Positions 45,787-54,808 are shown, counted from the first letter of the stretch. The stretch is 64,000 bases of DNA from Alcanivorax quisquiliarum (GCF_023051175.1 NZ_JALKII010000002.1:248001-312000); one strand, 5' to 3'. Numbers and translations are program-made. Notes: a model not told the origin generated them from the sequence alone.

Positions 45787-46722
45787 TCACGGCAGACACA
45801 CTGTTTTGCCCTGCTTTTCCTGTGAATCAATCCAGCTGAAAATCCGGCCGCCCAGGGTGCGTTCCGTCGCTTGCTCGGCAATTTTCACTGCTTCACGCAG
45901 CCCATGCAGATCAATCCCGGTATCCAGGCCGACCGCCTCCAGCAAGTACACCAGATCTTCGGTGGCCACGTTACCTGTCGCGCCCGGCGCAAAGGGGCAG
46001 CCGCCCAGCCCGCCAATGGATGCATCAAAACGCCGGATGCCCAGATCACACGCCGCCCAGGCCATGGCGCTGGCGAGCCCGCGGGTATCGTGCAGGTGCA
46101 CGTAAAAACGTTCGCTGCCGTATTCCTGCACCAGCGGCGCGATGATGTCTTTCATCTGCTGCGGGTGGCCGGCGCCAATCGTATCCGCTATCGCAATTTC
46201 TTCGCTGCCGGCCGCGATCATGCGCTGCACCAGCTCAAGGGTGGTATCGACCGGCACCGGGCCGTCGTAAGGGCAGGCAAAAGCGCCGGAGATATAAGTG
46301 CGCGCCAGCACGCCATCGGCGCGGGCGGCCTGAATGATCGCCTCGCAACTGCTGATGGCCTGCGCCAGGCTCATGTTCAGGTTGCGTTCGTTGAAGGCAT
46401 CCGTGGTGGCGAGAACCAGCGCAACGGTGTCATAACCCTGCTCGCGAGCCAGTTGGTAACCCCGGAGATTGGGCACCAGCGCGGTGTAATGCAGCTGATC
46501 GTTTTGCGGCAGCACCGCCGTCAGGGCAGCGGCATCGGCCATCTGCGGCACCGCCTTCGGGCTGACAAAACTCACCGGCTCCAGGTGGCGCACGCCAGCC
46601 GCGATCAGCGCCTCAGCGATGCGCGCCTTGTCGGCGGTGCTGACGTGACGCGGCTGATTTTGCAGGCCGTCGCGCAGGCCGACTTCGTTGATAATGACTT
46701 TTTCGCGCTCTTGCTCGCGCAT
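45787..46722 (-). CDS. Hydroxymethylglutaryl-CoA lyase
   Basis: Cleaves HMG-CoA to acetoacetate and acetyl-CoA, the last step of leucine catabolism. 311 residues. INEVGLRDGLQNQP near the N-terminus supplies the metal-binding Asp, FVSPKAVPQMAD is conserved, and the active-site cysteine is in GLGGCPFAPGATGN. ATG at 46722 has AGGAGAAACGCC ahead. Other leucine-pathway genes are not next to it. Confidence 0.95.
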   Translation of the reverse strand: MREQEREKVIINEVGLRDGLQNQPRHVSTADKARIAEALIAAGVRHLEPVSFVSPKAVPQMADAAALTAVLPQNDQLHYTALVPNLRGYQLAREQGYDTVALVLATTDAFNERNLNMSLAQAISSCEAIIQAARADGVLARTYISGAFACPYDGPVPVDTTLELVQRMIAAGSEEIAIADTIGAGHPQQMKDIIAPLVQEYGSERFYVHLHDTRGLASAMAWAACDLGIRRFDASIGGLGGCPFAPGATGNVATEDLVYLLEAVGLDTGIDLHGLREAVKIAEQATERTLGGRIFSWIDSQEKQGKTVCLP

Positions 46723-47012
46723 GGCGTTTCTCCTGATAGTGGCTCTACTGATACCGGTTCTCCCGAGAGAAGTGCGCCAGAAAAGAAGCTCTCCAGCAGA
46801 AGCTCTTCAGAAGAGCCTCGTCAGACAAGCCTCTCCCGAAAAAGGCGCAACCGGTCGGGCCGTGCTGGCGAAGTCTGCCACCGACCGGCGTTGCCGTCAC
46901 TGACCGGTCTGCTCACTGCGGGCCTGGCGCCTGAAATGCCGGGTGGCCCGAATGTGGAGCAAGGTGATATCGGAAAACCACATGATGCCGCGCTGGGCGT
47001 GAACCAGGCAGC
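46723..47012. other. Divergent intergenic region with purine-rich short repeats
   Basis: Between HMG-CoA lyase and the YihY gene. Two near-copies of AGAAGCTCTYCAG lie at about 46777-46812, followed by AAGAGCCTC, which makes small self-complementary segments. No gene is supported. Confidence 0.4.
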
Positions 47013-48032
47013 ATGGCGGGCGGAGTCGCGAGTTTGCGCGCCTGGCTGCTGCTAGACTATGCGCGGGCAAGATGGCTGGAGCAGCGAGTGAAACAGCAAG
47101 TGGTGTACTGGTATCGCATTGTGCGCGCCGCGCTTGAAAACTGGCTGGCCAGCCAGGCTATGGGCCACGCCGGTGCGCTGGCGTTCTTCACGCTTTTCTC
47201 CATTGCGCCAGTAGTGATCCTGGCCGTGCAGGTGATCGGGCTGGTGTTGAGCACCGAGGCGGCCATGCAGCAGATCATGCAGCAGTTGAGCGAGGCGATT
47301 GGTGCCGATGCCGCGGAAGCAGTGCGCACCGCCGTAGCCGGTACCCGTATGGATCAGGGTGGCTGGTGGCCCACATTACTATCGCTGACCATCATGGCGG
47401 TGGGCGCGACCACGGTATTTGCGCAATTGCAGCGCTCGCTGAATGCGCTGTGGGGTGTTGCGCCGCGCCCCTCCCGCAATACCCTGCTGCTGTTGCTCAA
47501 GAGCCGCATGGTATCGCTCACCATTGTGCTGTCGATCGGCTTCGTGTTGCTGGTGTCGCTATTGTTGAGCGTGGTTTTGCGTGCGGTAATGACGTTTGCA
47601 GCAAGCTGGTTGCCCATCCCGGCGTTGCTTGCGCTGATGCTTGAGTCAGCAGTATCGCTGCTGGTGATTACGTTATTGTTTGCCACCATCTTCCGCGTTT
47701 TGCCGGATGTCCGCTTGCGCTGGCGGGATGTGCTGCCCGGTGCGCTGGTGACGGCAGTATTGTTCACGGTAGGCCGGTTGCTGATCGCATTTTATCTGGC
47801 CAACACGGCCACCGCCTCGACATACGGCGCCGCAGGCTCGCTGGTGCTGTTACTGCTGTGGGTGTATTACTCCTCCATGATCCTGCTGTTTGGTGCCGCC
47901 TTCACCCGTGCCCATACCCTGGCGAGGGGGCGATTGATCGAGCCGGCCGCAACCGCGGTATGCGTGCGCAGAACTCTGGTCGAAGAGCCGCCGCCAGAGT
48001 CGCCGTCGAAAGAACCGCCGCCGAAAGAATAA
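47013..48032 (+). CDS. YihY/BrkB-family inner-membrane protein
   Basis: 339 residues, about six membrane helices. AMGHAGALAFFTLFSIAPVVIL is the family N-terminal signature and GAAGSLVLLLLWVYYSSMILLFGAAF the C-terminal one. It was once called RNase BN by mistake; its true function is unsettled. A C-terminal Pro/Glu/Ser tail (PPPESPSKEPPPKE) is unusual. The start is uncertain: GTG at 47088 has GGAG ahead and would remove 25 residues that add nothing to the family. Confidence 0.88.
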   Translation: MAGGVASLRAWLLLDYARARWLEQRVKQQVVYWYRIVRAALENWLASQAMGHAGALAFFTLFSIAPVVILAVQVIGLVLSTEAAMQQIMQQLSEAIGADAAEAVRTAVAGTRMDQGGWWPTLLSLTIMAVGATTVFAQLQRSLNALWGVAPRPSRNTLLLLLKSRMVSLTIVLSIGFVLLVSLLLSVVLRAVMTFAASWLPIPALLALMLESAVSLLVITLLFATIFRVLPDVRLRWRDVLPGALVTAVLFTVGRLLIAFYLANTATASTYGAAGSLVLLLLWVYYSSMILLFGAAFTRAHTLARGRLIEPAATAVCVRRTLVEEPPPESPSKEPPPKE

Positions 48033-48117
48033 TGAAGGAGCCCGGCCAGAAGTTTTGACGGCAGCGCCGCCTGCCGGTAGCGTGCCCGGCAATTAGCAAA
48101 TGCGCAGGAGACGCATG

Positions 48118-49014
48118 ATGTGGGAATTGCTGGTTTCTCTGGCGGCAGTCCTGTTTGCCATAACGGGCTTGCAGACGTTTGCCTTTTACGTCATCTGGTT
48201 CTATGAGCGCCGTGTGGCGCCGGCTCTGGCGGACGTGCCGGGCGGCGAACCTGTCTCGCTTTGGGGCGGGCTGCTGGGCATGGTGCGCGAATGGCTGTCG
48301 ATCACCTTCCTGGTTGTCACCTATCCGCTCCGGCTGCTGCACGATGCATCGCCCGTGAAGAATCGCAAGCCGGGCGAAGAGCCGATCATTCTCGTGCATG
48401 GTTACGGTGGCGACAGCGCCAACCTGCTGCTGATGCAGTGGCGGCTCAAGCGCCGGGGCTGGCGCAATGTTTACGCCGTGAGCTACACACCGCCGATCAT
48501 CGATGCGCGCAAGCTTGCAGAGCAGGTCGTCAAGCACGTGGAAGAAGTGTTGCGCGTGACACAGGCCGAGCGTGCGCATCTTGTCTGCCACAGCATGGGC
48601 GGGCCTTTGACCCGTTACGCGATGCATCATCTGGGGCTGGCCGGCAAGATTGGCAAAGTGATTACACTGGGCTCGCCCCACGCCGGCTCGCGAATCGCCA
48701 GCCTGTTCCCGCGCATTGGGGCCGCCGGGCAAATGCGGTACCAAAGTGATTTCCTGAAGGAGCTGGAGGCGCTGGGCACGCCGCCAGGCGATGCGCGCTT
48801 TTATTCCATCTATTCGAATTTCGACAACTTCATTTTGCCGGCCAGCAGCGCCGTGCTGGAAGGCGCGGGCAATATTCATGTGCCGCTGCACGGGCACTGT
48901 GCGCTGCTCTACAGCAGCCGTGTGTTGCGTGAAGTGGAGGCGTGCCTGCGTGGAGACAGCAAGCAGAGCGAGCCGCAGGAAGAAGCCGTTCAGGACGGCT
49001 CGGATCTGGCCTGA
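48118..49014 (+). CDS. Membrane-anchored lipase-like alpha/beta hydrolase
   Basis: 298 residues. An N-terminal helix (about 3-28) is followed by an extracytoplasmic or membrane-associated hydrolase: oxyanion HGYGGDSANLL, nucleophile in HLVCHSMGGPLTRYA (Ser in CHSMG), GSPHAGSRIASLFP after it, and a C-terminal HGHCALLYSSRV providing the likely His. The pattern fits class-2-like triacylglycerol lipases. I chose ATG at 48118 because AGGAG lies 7 bases ahead; an upstream ATG at 48100 is in frame. Confidence 0.87.
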   Translation: MWELLVSLAAVLFAITGLQTFAFYVIWFYERRVAPALADVPGGEPVSLWGGLLGMVREWLSITFLVVTYPLRLLHDASPVKNRKPGEEPIILVHGYGGDSANLLLMQWRLKRRGWRNVYAVSYTPPIIDARKLAEQVVKHVEEVLRVTQAERAHLVCHSMGGPLTRYAMHHLGLAGKIGKVITLGSPHAGSRIASLFPRIGAAGQMRYQSDFLKELEALGTPPGDARFYSIYSNFDNFILPASSAVLEGAGNIHVPLHGHCALLYSSRVLREVEACLRGDSKQSEPQEEAVQDGSDLA

Positions 49015-49181
49015 TGCTGCGCCTGGCCAGGCGGTGCAGCCGCGCTTGAGTCTGCTCGCCGCTCGCGCCATGATGAAGGTGTCACGGCGGCACCGTTCGG
49101 TTGACCGGTTGCCCGATCAAAGGCAATCCACGATCCACCCAGCGGTGCGGCCGGTGTTTGCGGCAGCAAGGAGGATCGATT

Positions 49182-49694
49182 ATGTCGGCATCTCGCGCGG
49201 CGCTCTCTCCGCACACCACCGATACCGGTCAGGTAGCGCTCTATGGCGCCACGATAACCTGGCATCTTGGCCCTGATACTCCCTTCAGCACCAGCAGCTA
49301 CAATCGCGATCACGAATGGACTTTTCCGGGTGGCGAAGTCGTCTCTGCGTCGGCTTCCCCGCATTATCTCGGTGCCGCATCGCGGGTGAGCCCGGAGGAG
49401 GCATTGATTGCATCATTGAGCAGCTGCCATATGCTCACGTTCCTGGCGCTTGCCGCGAACAAAGGGCTGCATGTGCTCAGCTACCTGGATCGTGCCTCTG
49501 GCGTGCTAGCGCCCAACGCCGCCGGGCAAGTGGCGATAACCGAAATCGCGCTGCGCCCCCGTGTGGTGTTCGATGATGACGCAATGCCGGATGACACATT
49601 GCGAGCCTTGCATCAGCAGACGCACGAGCAGTGCTTTATCGCCAATAGCCTGACTGCGCGCATTGTCGTAGAGCCTGACTTCGCTCGGCGCTGA
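49182..49694 (+). CDS. OsmC/Ohr-family peroxidase
   Basis: 170 residues. The two redox cysteines are in SSCHMLTFLALA and QCFIANSL. They reduce organic hydroperoxides in this family. ATG at 49182 has AAGGAGG 7 bases ahead, while an earlier in-frame ATG at 49101 has none. As alkane oxidation makes lipid peroxides more likely, the neighbourhood with fatty-acid genes is sensible, but no operon link is evident. Confidence 0.93.
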   Translation: MSASRAALSPHTTDTGQVALYGATITWHLGPDTPFSTSSYNRDHEWTFPGGEVVSASASPHYLGAASRVSPEEALIASLSSCHMLTFLALAANKGLHVLSYLDRASGVLAPNAAGQVAITEIALRPRVVFDDDAMPDDTLRALHQQTHEQCFIANSLTARIVVEPDFARR

Positions 49695-49847
49695 TGGCTT
49701 CGGCTCGGGTCGAGGGCCGCAAATAGCGTGACCCGCCGGTTTCGCTCACTGGCGCGGTTTTCCTTACAATCCCCCACAGCGCGGTGCAGGGCAGCCTGCC
49801 CTGCGCCGAAAACTTCTCTCAGGCAAAAAAACAGAACAGGACGCCTC

Positions 49848-50990
49848 ATGCTGGATCAAAGCGAGATCGAACTCTTTCGGACTAATGTCCGCAAATATCT
49901 GGAACGGGAAATCGCACCGCATTACGCGCAATGGGAAAAGGACGAAATCCTGCCTCGCGAAGTGTGGACGGGCCTGGGCGAAAACGGCTTTTTGTGTGTT
50001 GACGTGCCGGAGCAATATGGTGGTTTTGGCGCGCCTTTCCGGCTCTCCGCCATTGTCGTGGAAGAAGCCTCGCGCATGGGCTTTGGCGGCCTGGCGTCCA
50101 ATATTTCCGTGCATTCGGATATTGTCGCGCCTTATATCCTCCACCTCGGTACCGAGGAGCAAAAGCAGACCTGGCTGCCGCGCATGGTGACCGGTGAAGC
50201 CATCGGCGCCATCGGCATGACCGAGCCGGGCGCCGGCTCTGATCTGCAAGGCATGAAAACCCGCGCTGAAAAAGACGGCGACGGTTATGTCATCAACGGC
50301 CAGAAAACCTTTATCACCAACGGCCAGCATTGCGATGTGATCGTTCTGGCCACCAAGACCGACCCGAACGCCGGCAGCCGGGGCATGACGCTGTTTACCG
50401 TGGATACCTCCCTGCCCGGTTTCGCACGCGGCCGCAATCTGGAAAAAATGGGCCACCACTGCGCCGATACCTCGGAGCTGTTTTTCGAGAATGTGCGCGT
50501 GGGCGCGGATCAGATCCTCGGCGGTGAAGGCAAAGGCTTTGCCAACCTGATGAACGAGCTGCCCCGCGAGCGGTTGATCCTGGCCATTGGCGCCATCGGC
50601 GCCTGCGAAGGTATGCTGGAGCGCACCACCACCTATGTGCAGGAGCGTAAAGCGTTCGGCCAATCGGTCGCGCAGTTCCAGAATACCCGTTTCAAACTGG
50701 CCAACCTCAAGGCCCAGGTTGAAGTGAACAAGGCATTTGTTGCGCAATGCACCGATCAGTACGACGACGGTGCGCTGACCGCCGTGAATGCTTCGATTGC
50801 CAAGTACACCACCACCGAGCTGCAAGGGGTGGTGGCGGATCAATGCCTGCAGTTGTTCGGCGGCTACGGCTATATGCAGGAATACCCGATTTCTCGCGAT
50901 TATGTGGATGCGCGCATTCAGCGGATTTACGGCGGCACCAGCGAGATCATGCTGGAGATCGTGGCCCGTGATCTGCTGGGCCGTGGCTAG
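49848..50990 (+). CDS. Acyl-CoA dehydrogenase, long-chain/isovaleryl type
   Basis: 380 residues, a standard-length flavoenzyme. MTEPGAGSDLQGMKT is the ACAD signature 1. The catalytic-base position of MCAD (YEGT) is YGGT here, so the base should be the Glu in NELPRERLILAIGA, as in LCAD and isovaleryl-CoA dehydrogenase. FGGYGYMQEYPISRDYVDARI is signature 2. ATG at 49848 has AGGA 8 bases ahead. It could serve fatty-acid or branched-chain oxidation; substrate not readable. Confidence 0.93.
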   Translation: MLDQSEIELFRTNVRKYLEREIAPHYAQWEKDEILPREVWTGLGENGFLCVDVPEQYGGFGAPFRLSAIVVEEASRMGFGGLASNISVHSDIVAPYILHLGTEEQKQTWLPRMVTGEAIGAIGMTEPGAGSDLQGMKTRAEKDGDGYVINGQKTFITNGQHCDVIVLATKTDPNAGSRGMTLFTVDTSLPGFARGRNLEKMGHHCADTSELFFENVRVGADQILGGEGKGFANLMNELPRERLILAIGAIGACEGMLERTTTYVQERKAFGQSVAQFQNTRFKLANLKAQVEVNKAFVAQCTDQYDDGALTAVNASIAKYTTTELQGVVADQCLQLFGGYGYMQEYPISRDYVDARIQRIYGGTSEIMLEIVARDLLGRG

Positions 50991-51242
50991 GTAATCTGGC
51001 GGGCGTTGTCCAAAGGCCTGACAAGACCGCGCCCAGAGAGCCGGGGCGCGGTGCCAGGCCCGCCGCACGTCGGCGCGCCCTGCGCCCTGCCTTTGGCCAT
51101 GCCGGCGCAGGGTGCTTTCTACGCACCCGCACTTTCAGAACTGCACATTTTCACAAAACGCAGCGGCTGGCGCGCCCGATGCCATCTGTTTGTCACGGGC
51201 CACTGTTACTGTGCGCCGATGCCTGAAGCCGGAGCTGTCCTG

Positions 51243-52538
51243 ATGCGCCCTGTTTCCTTTCGTGAGGCCGCAGCTGTCTGGTGGCGTGTGGCGCTGCTCA
51301 GTTTTGGCGGGCCTGCGGGTCAAATTGCTGTCATGCACCGCATCCTGGTGGAAGAAAAACGCTGGGTGGATGAGCAGCGCTTCCTGCACGCCCTGAATTT
51401 CTGCATGGTGCTACCCGGCCCGGAAGCACAGCAGCTGGCCACGTATCTTGGCTGGTATCTGCATGGTATCCGTGGCGGCCTGGTGGCCGGCACACTGTTT
51501 ATCCTGCCCGGTTTTATCTCCATTCTGGCGCTGTCGCTTCTTTATGCCGGCATGCGGGAAATACCCGCCGTGGCGGCACTGCTGTTCGGCCTCAAGGCTG
51601 CGGTGCTGGCGCTGGTGGCGATGGCCGTCTGGCGGCTGGCCCAAAGAGCGCTGGCGACGCCCCTGCTTCGCATCATCGCGCTGGTTGCTTTGCTGGCCAT
51701 CGGCTGGTTGAAGCTGCCGTTTCCGCTAGTGCTGCTGCTGGCGGCTGTCATCGGGCTGTTTGCCGCACGCTTTGAAAGCACCTTGCTGGGGCATGGCTGG
51801 CAGCCTGCTTCGCAGGCCACCGTTGCCGCCTCCGGGCATCGTCACCTGCTGCGCATCGTGCCGCCTGCGCTGCTGTTGTGGGGCGCGCCGGTGCTGTGTT
51901 GCATGGTGTGGCTAGGGCCGGATCATGTGCTGGTGACCTTGGGCCTGTTTTTTTCGGAAGTGGCGGTGGTGACATTTGGCGGCGCCTACGCAGTGCTGGC
52001 CTATATCACGCAGCAGGCAGTCGCGGTGCAGGGCTGGATGCAGCCGGGTGAAATGCTCGATGGGCTGGGCCTGGCGGAGAGCACGCCGGGGCCGCTGATT
52101 CAGGTGGTGCAGTTTGTCGGCTTCATGGCGGCGTTTCGGGAAGCGGCGCCGTTTTCACCCTGGACGGCGGGGGTGCTCGGCGCGCTGATGACCACCTGGG
52201 TGATCTTCGTCCCCTGCTTTCTGTTCATTTTCGCCGGCGCTCCGTATGTGGAGCGGCTGCGTAGCAACCTGCTGCTGGCTGGCGCCCTGCGCTGTATTAC
52301 GGCGGCGGTACTGGGGGTGATGGCGCACCTGGCGTTCTGGTTTGCCACCCATGTGCTGTTTGCCGAAACGCGCCGGCTGGCCGGGCTTACCGTGCCCGTG
52401 CTCGGCAGTGTGCAGTGGTTGCCACTTGGCCTGGGTGTCCTGGCACTGTGGCTGCTGGGACGGCGTGGTTGGGGCATCCTGCCGGTGCTGGCGCTGACGA
52501 CACTTGGCGGGGGCGTTGCCTGGTGGCTGCTTTATTGA
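51243..52538 (+). CDS. chrA: Chromate transporter ChrA (CHR family)
   Basis: 431 residues, a long (two-domain) CHR protein with about 10-12 helices. Each half has a CHR repeat: the first with LLSFGGPAGQIAVMHR and PGPEAQQLATYLG, the second with VVTFGGAYAVLAYITQQ and STPGPLIQVVQFVGF. It should expel chromate from the cytoplasm. The start ATG at 51243 has GGAG 8 bases ahead; in-frame starts at 51219 and 51006 are weaker. Its last 7 bases overlap the convergent gntR gene. Confidence 0.9.
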   Translation: MRPVSFREAAAVWWRVALLSFGGPAGQIAVMHRILVEEKRWVDEQRFLHALNFCMVLPGPEAQQLATYLGWYLHGIRGGLVAGTLFILPGFISILALSLLYAGMREIPAVAALLFGLKAAVLALVAMAVWRLAQRALATPLLRIIALVALLAIGWLKLPFPLVLLLAAVIGLFAARFESTLLGHGWQPASQATVAASGHRHLLRIVPPALLLWGAPVLCCMVWLGPDHVLVTLGLFFSEVAVVTFGGAYAVLAYITQQAVAVQGWMQPGEMLDGLGLAESTPGPLIQVVQFVGFMAAFREAAPFSPWTAGVLGALMTTWVIFVPCFLFIFAGAPYVERLRSNLLLAGALRCITAAVLGVMAHLAFWFATHVLFAETRRLAGLTVPVLGSVQWLPLGLGVLALWLLGRRGWGILPVLALTTLGGGVAWWLLY

Positions 52539-53212
52539 GCGGCAGCGGCAGGCGCGTCGCGCCGGGCAAGTGCGCGTAACACAATGCGGCACTGGTTCTC
52601 GCCGTACTCGCGGATATCGCTGGCTGCAGCGTCTGCATCGCGAGCCAGCACATTGATCAGCAAGCGCTGAAAAATCCGCAGCGACACATCAAACTCGGAG
52701 GTCTCGGCGGTCAGCGCCATATAGGAAAAACGCTGCAATAACGGAATAAGATCGCTGATCGCCCGGGCCATGTAGTTATTACGTGCAAACACCAGCATAT
52801 TCGGCAGCACCTGAAACACCATCCGGTGCGCGCCAGCGATATCACCCATCTTATGCAGCCGCTCAAGCTCCGGCAGCATCCGGGCCAGCTCGTCCAGCTC
52901 GCCCGGCTCCCAGACCCGCGCCGCCCGCGCGGCCAGTTGCGACAGCAGCAGGAAAAGAAAATCGTACAGCTCCTGCACCTGCGCTTCGCTGACCTCGCAA
53001 ACACGAGCGCCTCGCCGGGGCGCTATCTCGATCAGATGCCGCGCTTCCAAGAGCCTGAAAGCTTCCCGCAGTGAGTTGGTGCTCACATCAAGTTGTTTTG
53101 CCAGCTCGTTTTCTTGCAGCCGTGCGCCGGCGGCCAACTCGCCGTGAATGATCTGTTGCGCCAGGTGATCGGCAATCTGATCGCTCAGGGCGACGGCTTT
53201 CAGAGGGGGCAT
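52532..53212 (-). CDS. GntR-family (FadR/VanR-type) regulator divergent from alkB
   Basis: 226 residues. An N-terminal winged helix (about 7-72) reads LSDQIADHLAQQIIHGELAA, GARLQENELAKQL and STNSLREAFRLLEARHLI. The helical FCD-type effector domain covers the rest. Start ATG at 53212 in a divergent arrangement with alkB; the frame is open to 53293. It resembles the GntR regulator beside alkB2 in Alcanivorax borkumensis. A near-palindrome overlapping the alkB -35 (53257-53288) is its most likely operator. An acyl-CoA or fatty acid as effector is inference from the subfamily. Confidence 0.9.
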   Translation of the reverse strand: MPPLKAVALSDQIADHLAQQIIHGELAAGARLQENELAKQLDVSTNSLREAFRLLEARHLIEIAPRRGARVCEVSEAQVQELYDFLFLLLSQLAARAARVWEPGELDELARMLPELERLHKMGDIAGAHRMVFQVLPNMLVFARNNYMARAISDLIPLLQRFSYMALTAETSEFDVSLRIFQRLLINVLARDADAAASDIREYGENQCRIVLRALARRDAPAAAAQ

Positions 53213-53256
53213 CAAGACGGCTCCGTTAGTGGGCGGGAGATTATATACGCCGGTCT

Positions 53257-53288
53257 GTGACAAACAGAATACATGAATTGTTTGACAC
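53257..53288. promoter_or_regulatory. Candidate GntR operator
   Basis: Inverted repeat GTGACAAACA (53257-53266) and TGTTTGACAC (53279-53288), 9 of 10 positions complementary, 12-nt spacer. The right arm contains the predicted alkB -35 element, so bound regulator would block the promoter. Confidence 0.6.
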
Positions 53289-53310
53289 TTCAATTATTCA
53301 GGGATAGCCT
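53282..53310 (+). promoter_or_regulatory. Predicted alkB promoter
   Basis: -35 TTGACA at 53282-53287 is a perfect match. A weak -10, TAGCCT, lies at 53305-53310 with 17-bp spacing. A weak -10 with a perfect -35 would fit a regulated promoter. Transcription would start near 53317. Confidence 0.5.
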
Positions 53311-53313
53311 CGA

Positions 53314-53335
53314 TTGTGACATTGCCCAATGACAA
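53314..53335. promoter_or_regulatory. Second inverted repeat in the alkB leader
   Basis: CATTG-CC-CAATG at the centre, with TTGT and ACAA flanks (outer arm offset by two bases). It sits at the expected transcription start and could be an auxiliary operator or an mRNA hairpin. Confidence 0.4.
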
Positions 53336-53372
53336 GGATAAAACGGCCGGGAGGCCCAATGGGAGAAACGCC

Positions 53373-54521
53373 ATGTTCGAGAACTTTGACGCCCAGCGCA
53401 TGATGACCATCAAGAAGTGGGGCTATCCGCTCTTCTGGGCGGCAATGCTGCCATTGCTGCCGCTCACCGCCTTGTACGGGCGCGAATCCGGAACACAGAA
53501 CTATTGGGCCTGGGGCCTCTATCTTGTCATTTTCGGCCTCATCCCGATTCTGGATTACATCATCGGTAAAGATCCCTCGAACCCGGATGAGCTGACCGAA
53601 GTGCCTTCCCTCAACGAAGAACGCATCTATCGGGTGTTCACACTGCTCATGGTGCCGATCTGGTTTGGTGCCCTGTTCTGGTCGGGCTGGGTATTCGTGA
53701 ACAACGATTACAACTGGTTCGGCAAGCTCGGCTGGATCGTGTCGATCGGCACCGTGGGTGGCATCATCGCCATCAACCTCGCCCATGAACTGATCCACAA
53801 GGATTCGCGGCTGGAAACCTGGGCTGGCGGTCTGCTGTTGTCATCGGTGACTTATGCCGGTTTCAAGGTCGAGCATGTGCGCGGCCACCATGTGCATGTT
53901 TCCACCCCGTCGGATGCATCGTCGGCCCGATACAACCAGAGTGTCTATCACTTCCTGCCGCGCGCCTTTATCCGCAACTTCATCAATGCCTGGCGCCTGG
54001 AGAAACAGTATCTGGAGCGCAAAGGTAAAAAGAACATCAGCGTGCATAACGAGCTGATCTGGTGGTATGGCATCTCCGCCGTGCTGGCGACGGTGTTCGG
54101 GCTGCTGTTCGGCTGGCAGGGCGTGCTGTTCTTCCTCGGCCAGAGCTTCTTCGCTGCCTTTGCGCTGGAGGTAATCAACTATGTTGAACACTACGGCTTG
54201 CACCGCCGCGAATTGGAAAACGGCAAATACGAGCGCGTTACTCCGGCACACAGCTGGAACTCGAATTACCTGCTGACCAACATTGCGCTGTTCCAGCTGC
54301 AACGTCATAGCGATCACCATGCGTATGCGAAACGCCGTTACCAGGTATTGCGCCACTACGATGAAAGCCCGCAACTGCCGGGCGGCTACGCGGCCATGTA
54401 TGTGCTGGCACTGATCCCGCCGCTGTGGAAAAAGGTGGTCAATCCGCGTGTGGAAGCCTACTACCAGGGCGAGATGGATCAGCTGTTCCGTACCGGGAAG
54501 CGGATCAATAATATTGCCTGA
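53373..54521 (+). CDS. alkB: Alkane 1-monooxygenase (AlkB)
   Basis: Integral-membrane di-iron enzyme that hydroxylates the terminal carbon of medium-chain n-alkanes, using electrons from rubredoxin. 382 residues, six membrane helices. Histidine boxes: HELIHK (His138, His142), EHVRGHHVH (His168, 172, 173), and RHSDHH (His312, 315, 316), plus the AlkB-specific NYVEHYGLHR (His273). ATG at 53373 is preceded by GGGAG; the GTG start at 53316 would give a leader without family similarity. Rubredoxin and rubredoxin reductase are not adjacent. The divergent GntR gene matches the alkB2-type arrangement in Alcanivorax. Confidence 0.97.
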   Translation: MFENFDAQRMMTIKKWGYPLFWAAMLPLLPLTALYGRESGTQNYWAWGLYLVIFGLIPILDYIIGKDPSNPDELTEVPSLNEERIYRVFTLLMVPIWFGALFWSGWVFVNNDYNWFGKLGWIVSIGTVGGIIAINLAHELIHKDSRLETWAGGLLLSSVTYAGFKVEHVRGHHVHVSTPSDASSARYNQSVYHFLPRAFIRNFINAWRLEKQYLERKGKKNISVHNELIWWYGISAVLATVFGLLFGWQGVLFFLGQSFFAAFALEVINYVEHYGLHRRELENGKYERVTPAHSWNSNYLLTNIALFQLQRHSDHHAYAKRRYQVLRHYDESPQLPGGYAAMYVLALIPPLWKKVVNPRVEAYYQGEMDQLFRTGKRINNIA

Positions 54522-54556
54522 CCGAACACCGAACACCGAACACCGAACACCGAACA
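54522..54556 (+). repeat. CCGAACA heptanucleotide tandem repeat, five perfect copies
   Basis: Five exact head-to-tail copies of CCGAACA starting directly after the alkB stop codon, then a partial CCGACGA copy. Such perfect short arrays change copy number easily by slippage. Confidence 0.95.
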
Positions 54557-54577
54557 CCGACGAATCATCTTTTTGCT

Positions 54578-54616
54578 CCCCTCTCCCCTTGTGGGAGAGG
54601 GGTTGGGGGAGAGGGG
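54578..54616. repeat. Inverted repeat copy A
   Basis: A 39-nt GC-rich element made of CCCCTCTCCCC, ttgt and GGGAGAGGGG (itself a hairpin), then TTGGGGGAGAGGGG. It is the reverse complement of copy B at 54771 with one base of difference in a G run. Similar elements occur as dispersed repeats in many bacterial genomes. Confidence 0.85.
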
Positions 54617-54770
54617 ACGACGAACTTTCAGTTGTCACGACACCCGCTACATGTTTCACTACTTTCACTTATCTTCAGTAGAAATTTAAAAATTCCACAG
54701 CCAAAATCCCGAGCGCTAGACAGTTTCTTTCTCGCTCAAGTGCCGAGTCTATATTTCCTGCCATAATCTC

Positions 54771-54808
54771 CCCCTCTCCCCAACCCCTCTCCCACAAGGG
54801 GAGAGGGG
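54771..54808. repeat. Inverted repeat copy B
   Basis: Reverse-complement partner of the element at 54578. About 150 AT-rich bases lie between them, so the pair can form one long cruciform or hairpin, or may be the ends of a small non-autonomous mobile unit. Confidence 0.85.

Noticed and set aside
46777-46850. Purine-rich AGAAGCTCT repeats as a regulatory array or CRISPR-like element
   Set aside because: Only two close copies, no regular spacing and no spacer structure.
48530-48550. AGCACGTGGAAG as a further parS site
   Set aside because: The left half does not match; only the central CACGTGGAA is shared, inside the hydrolase gene.
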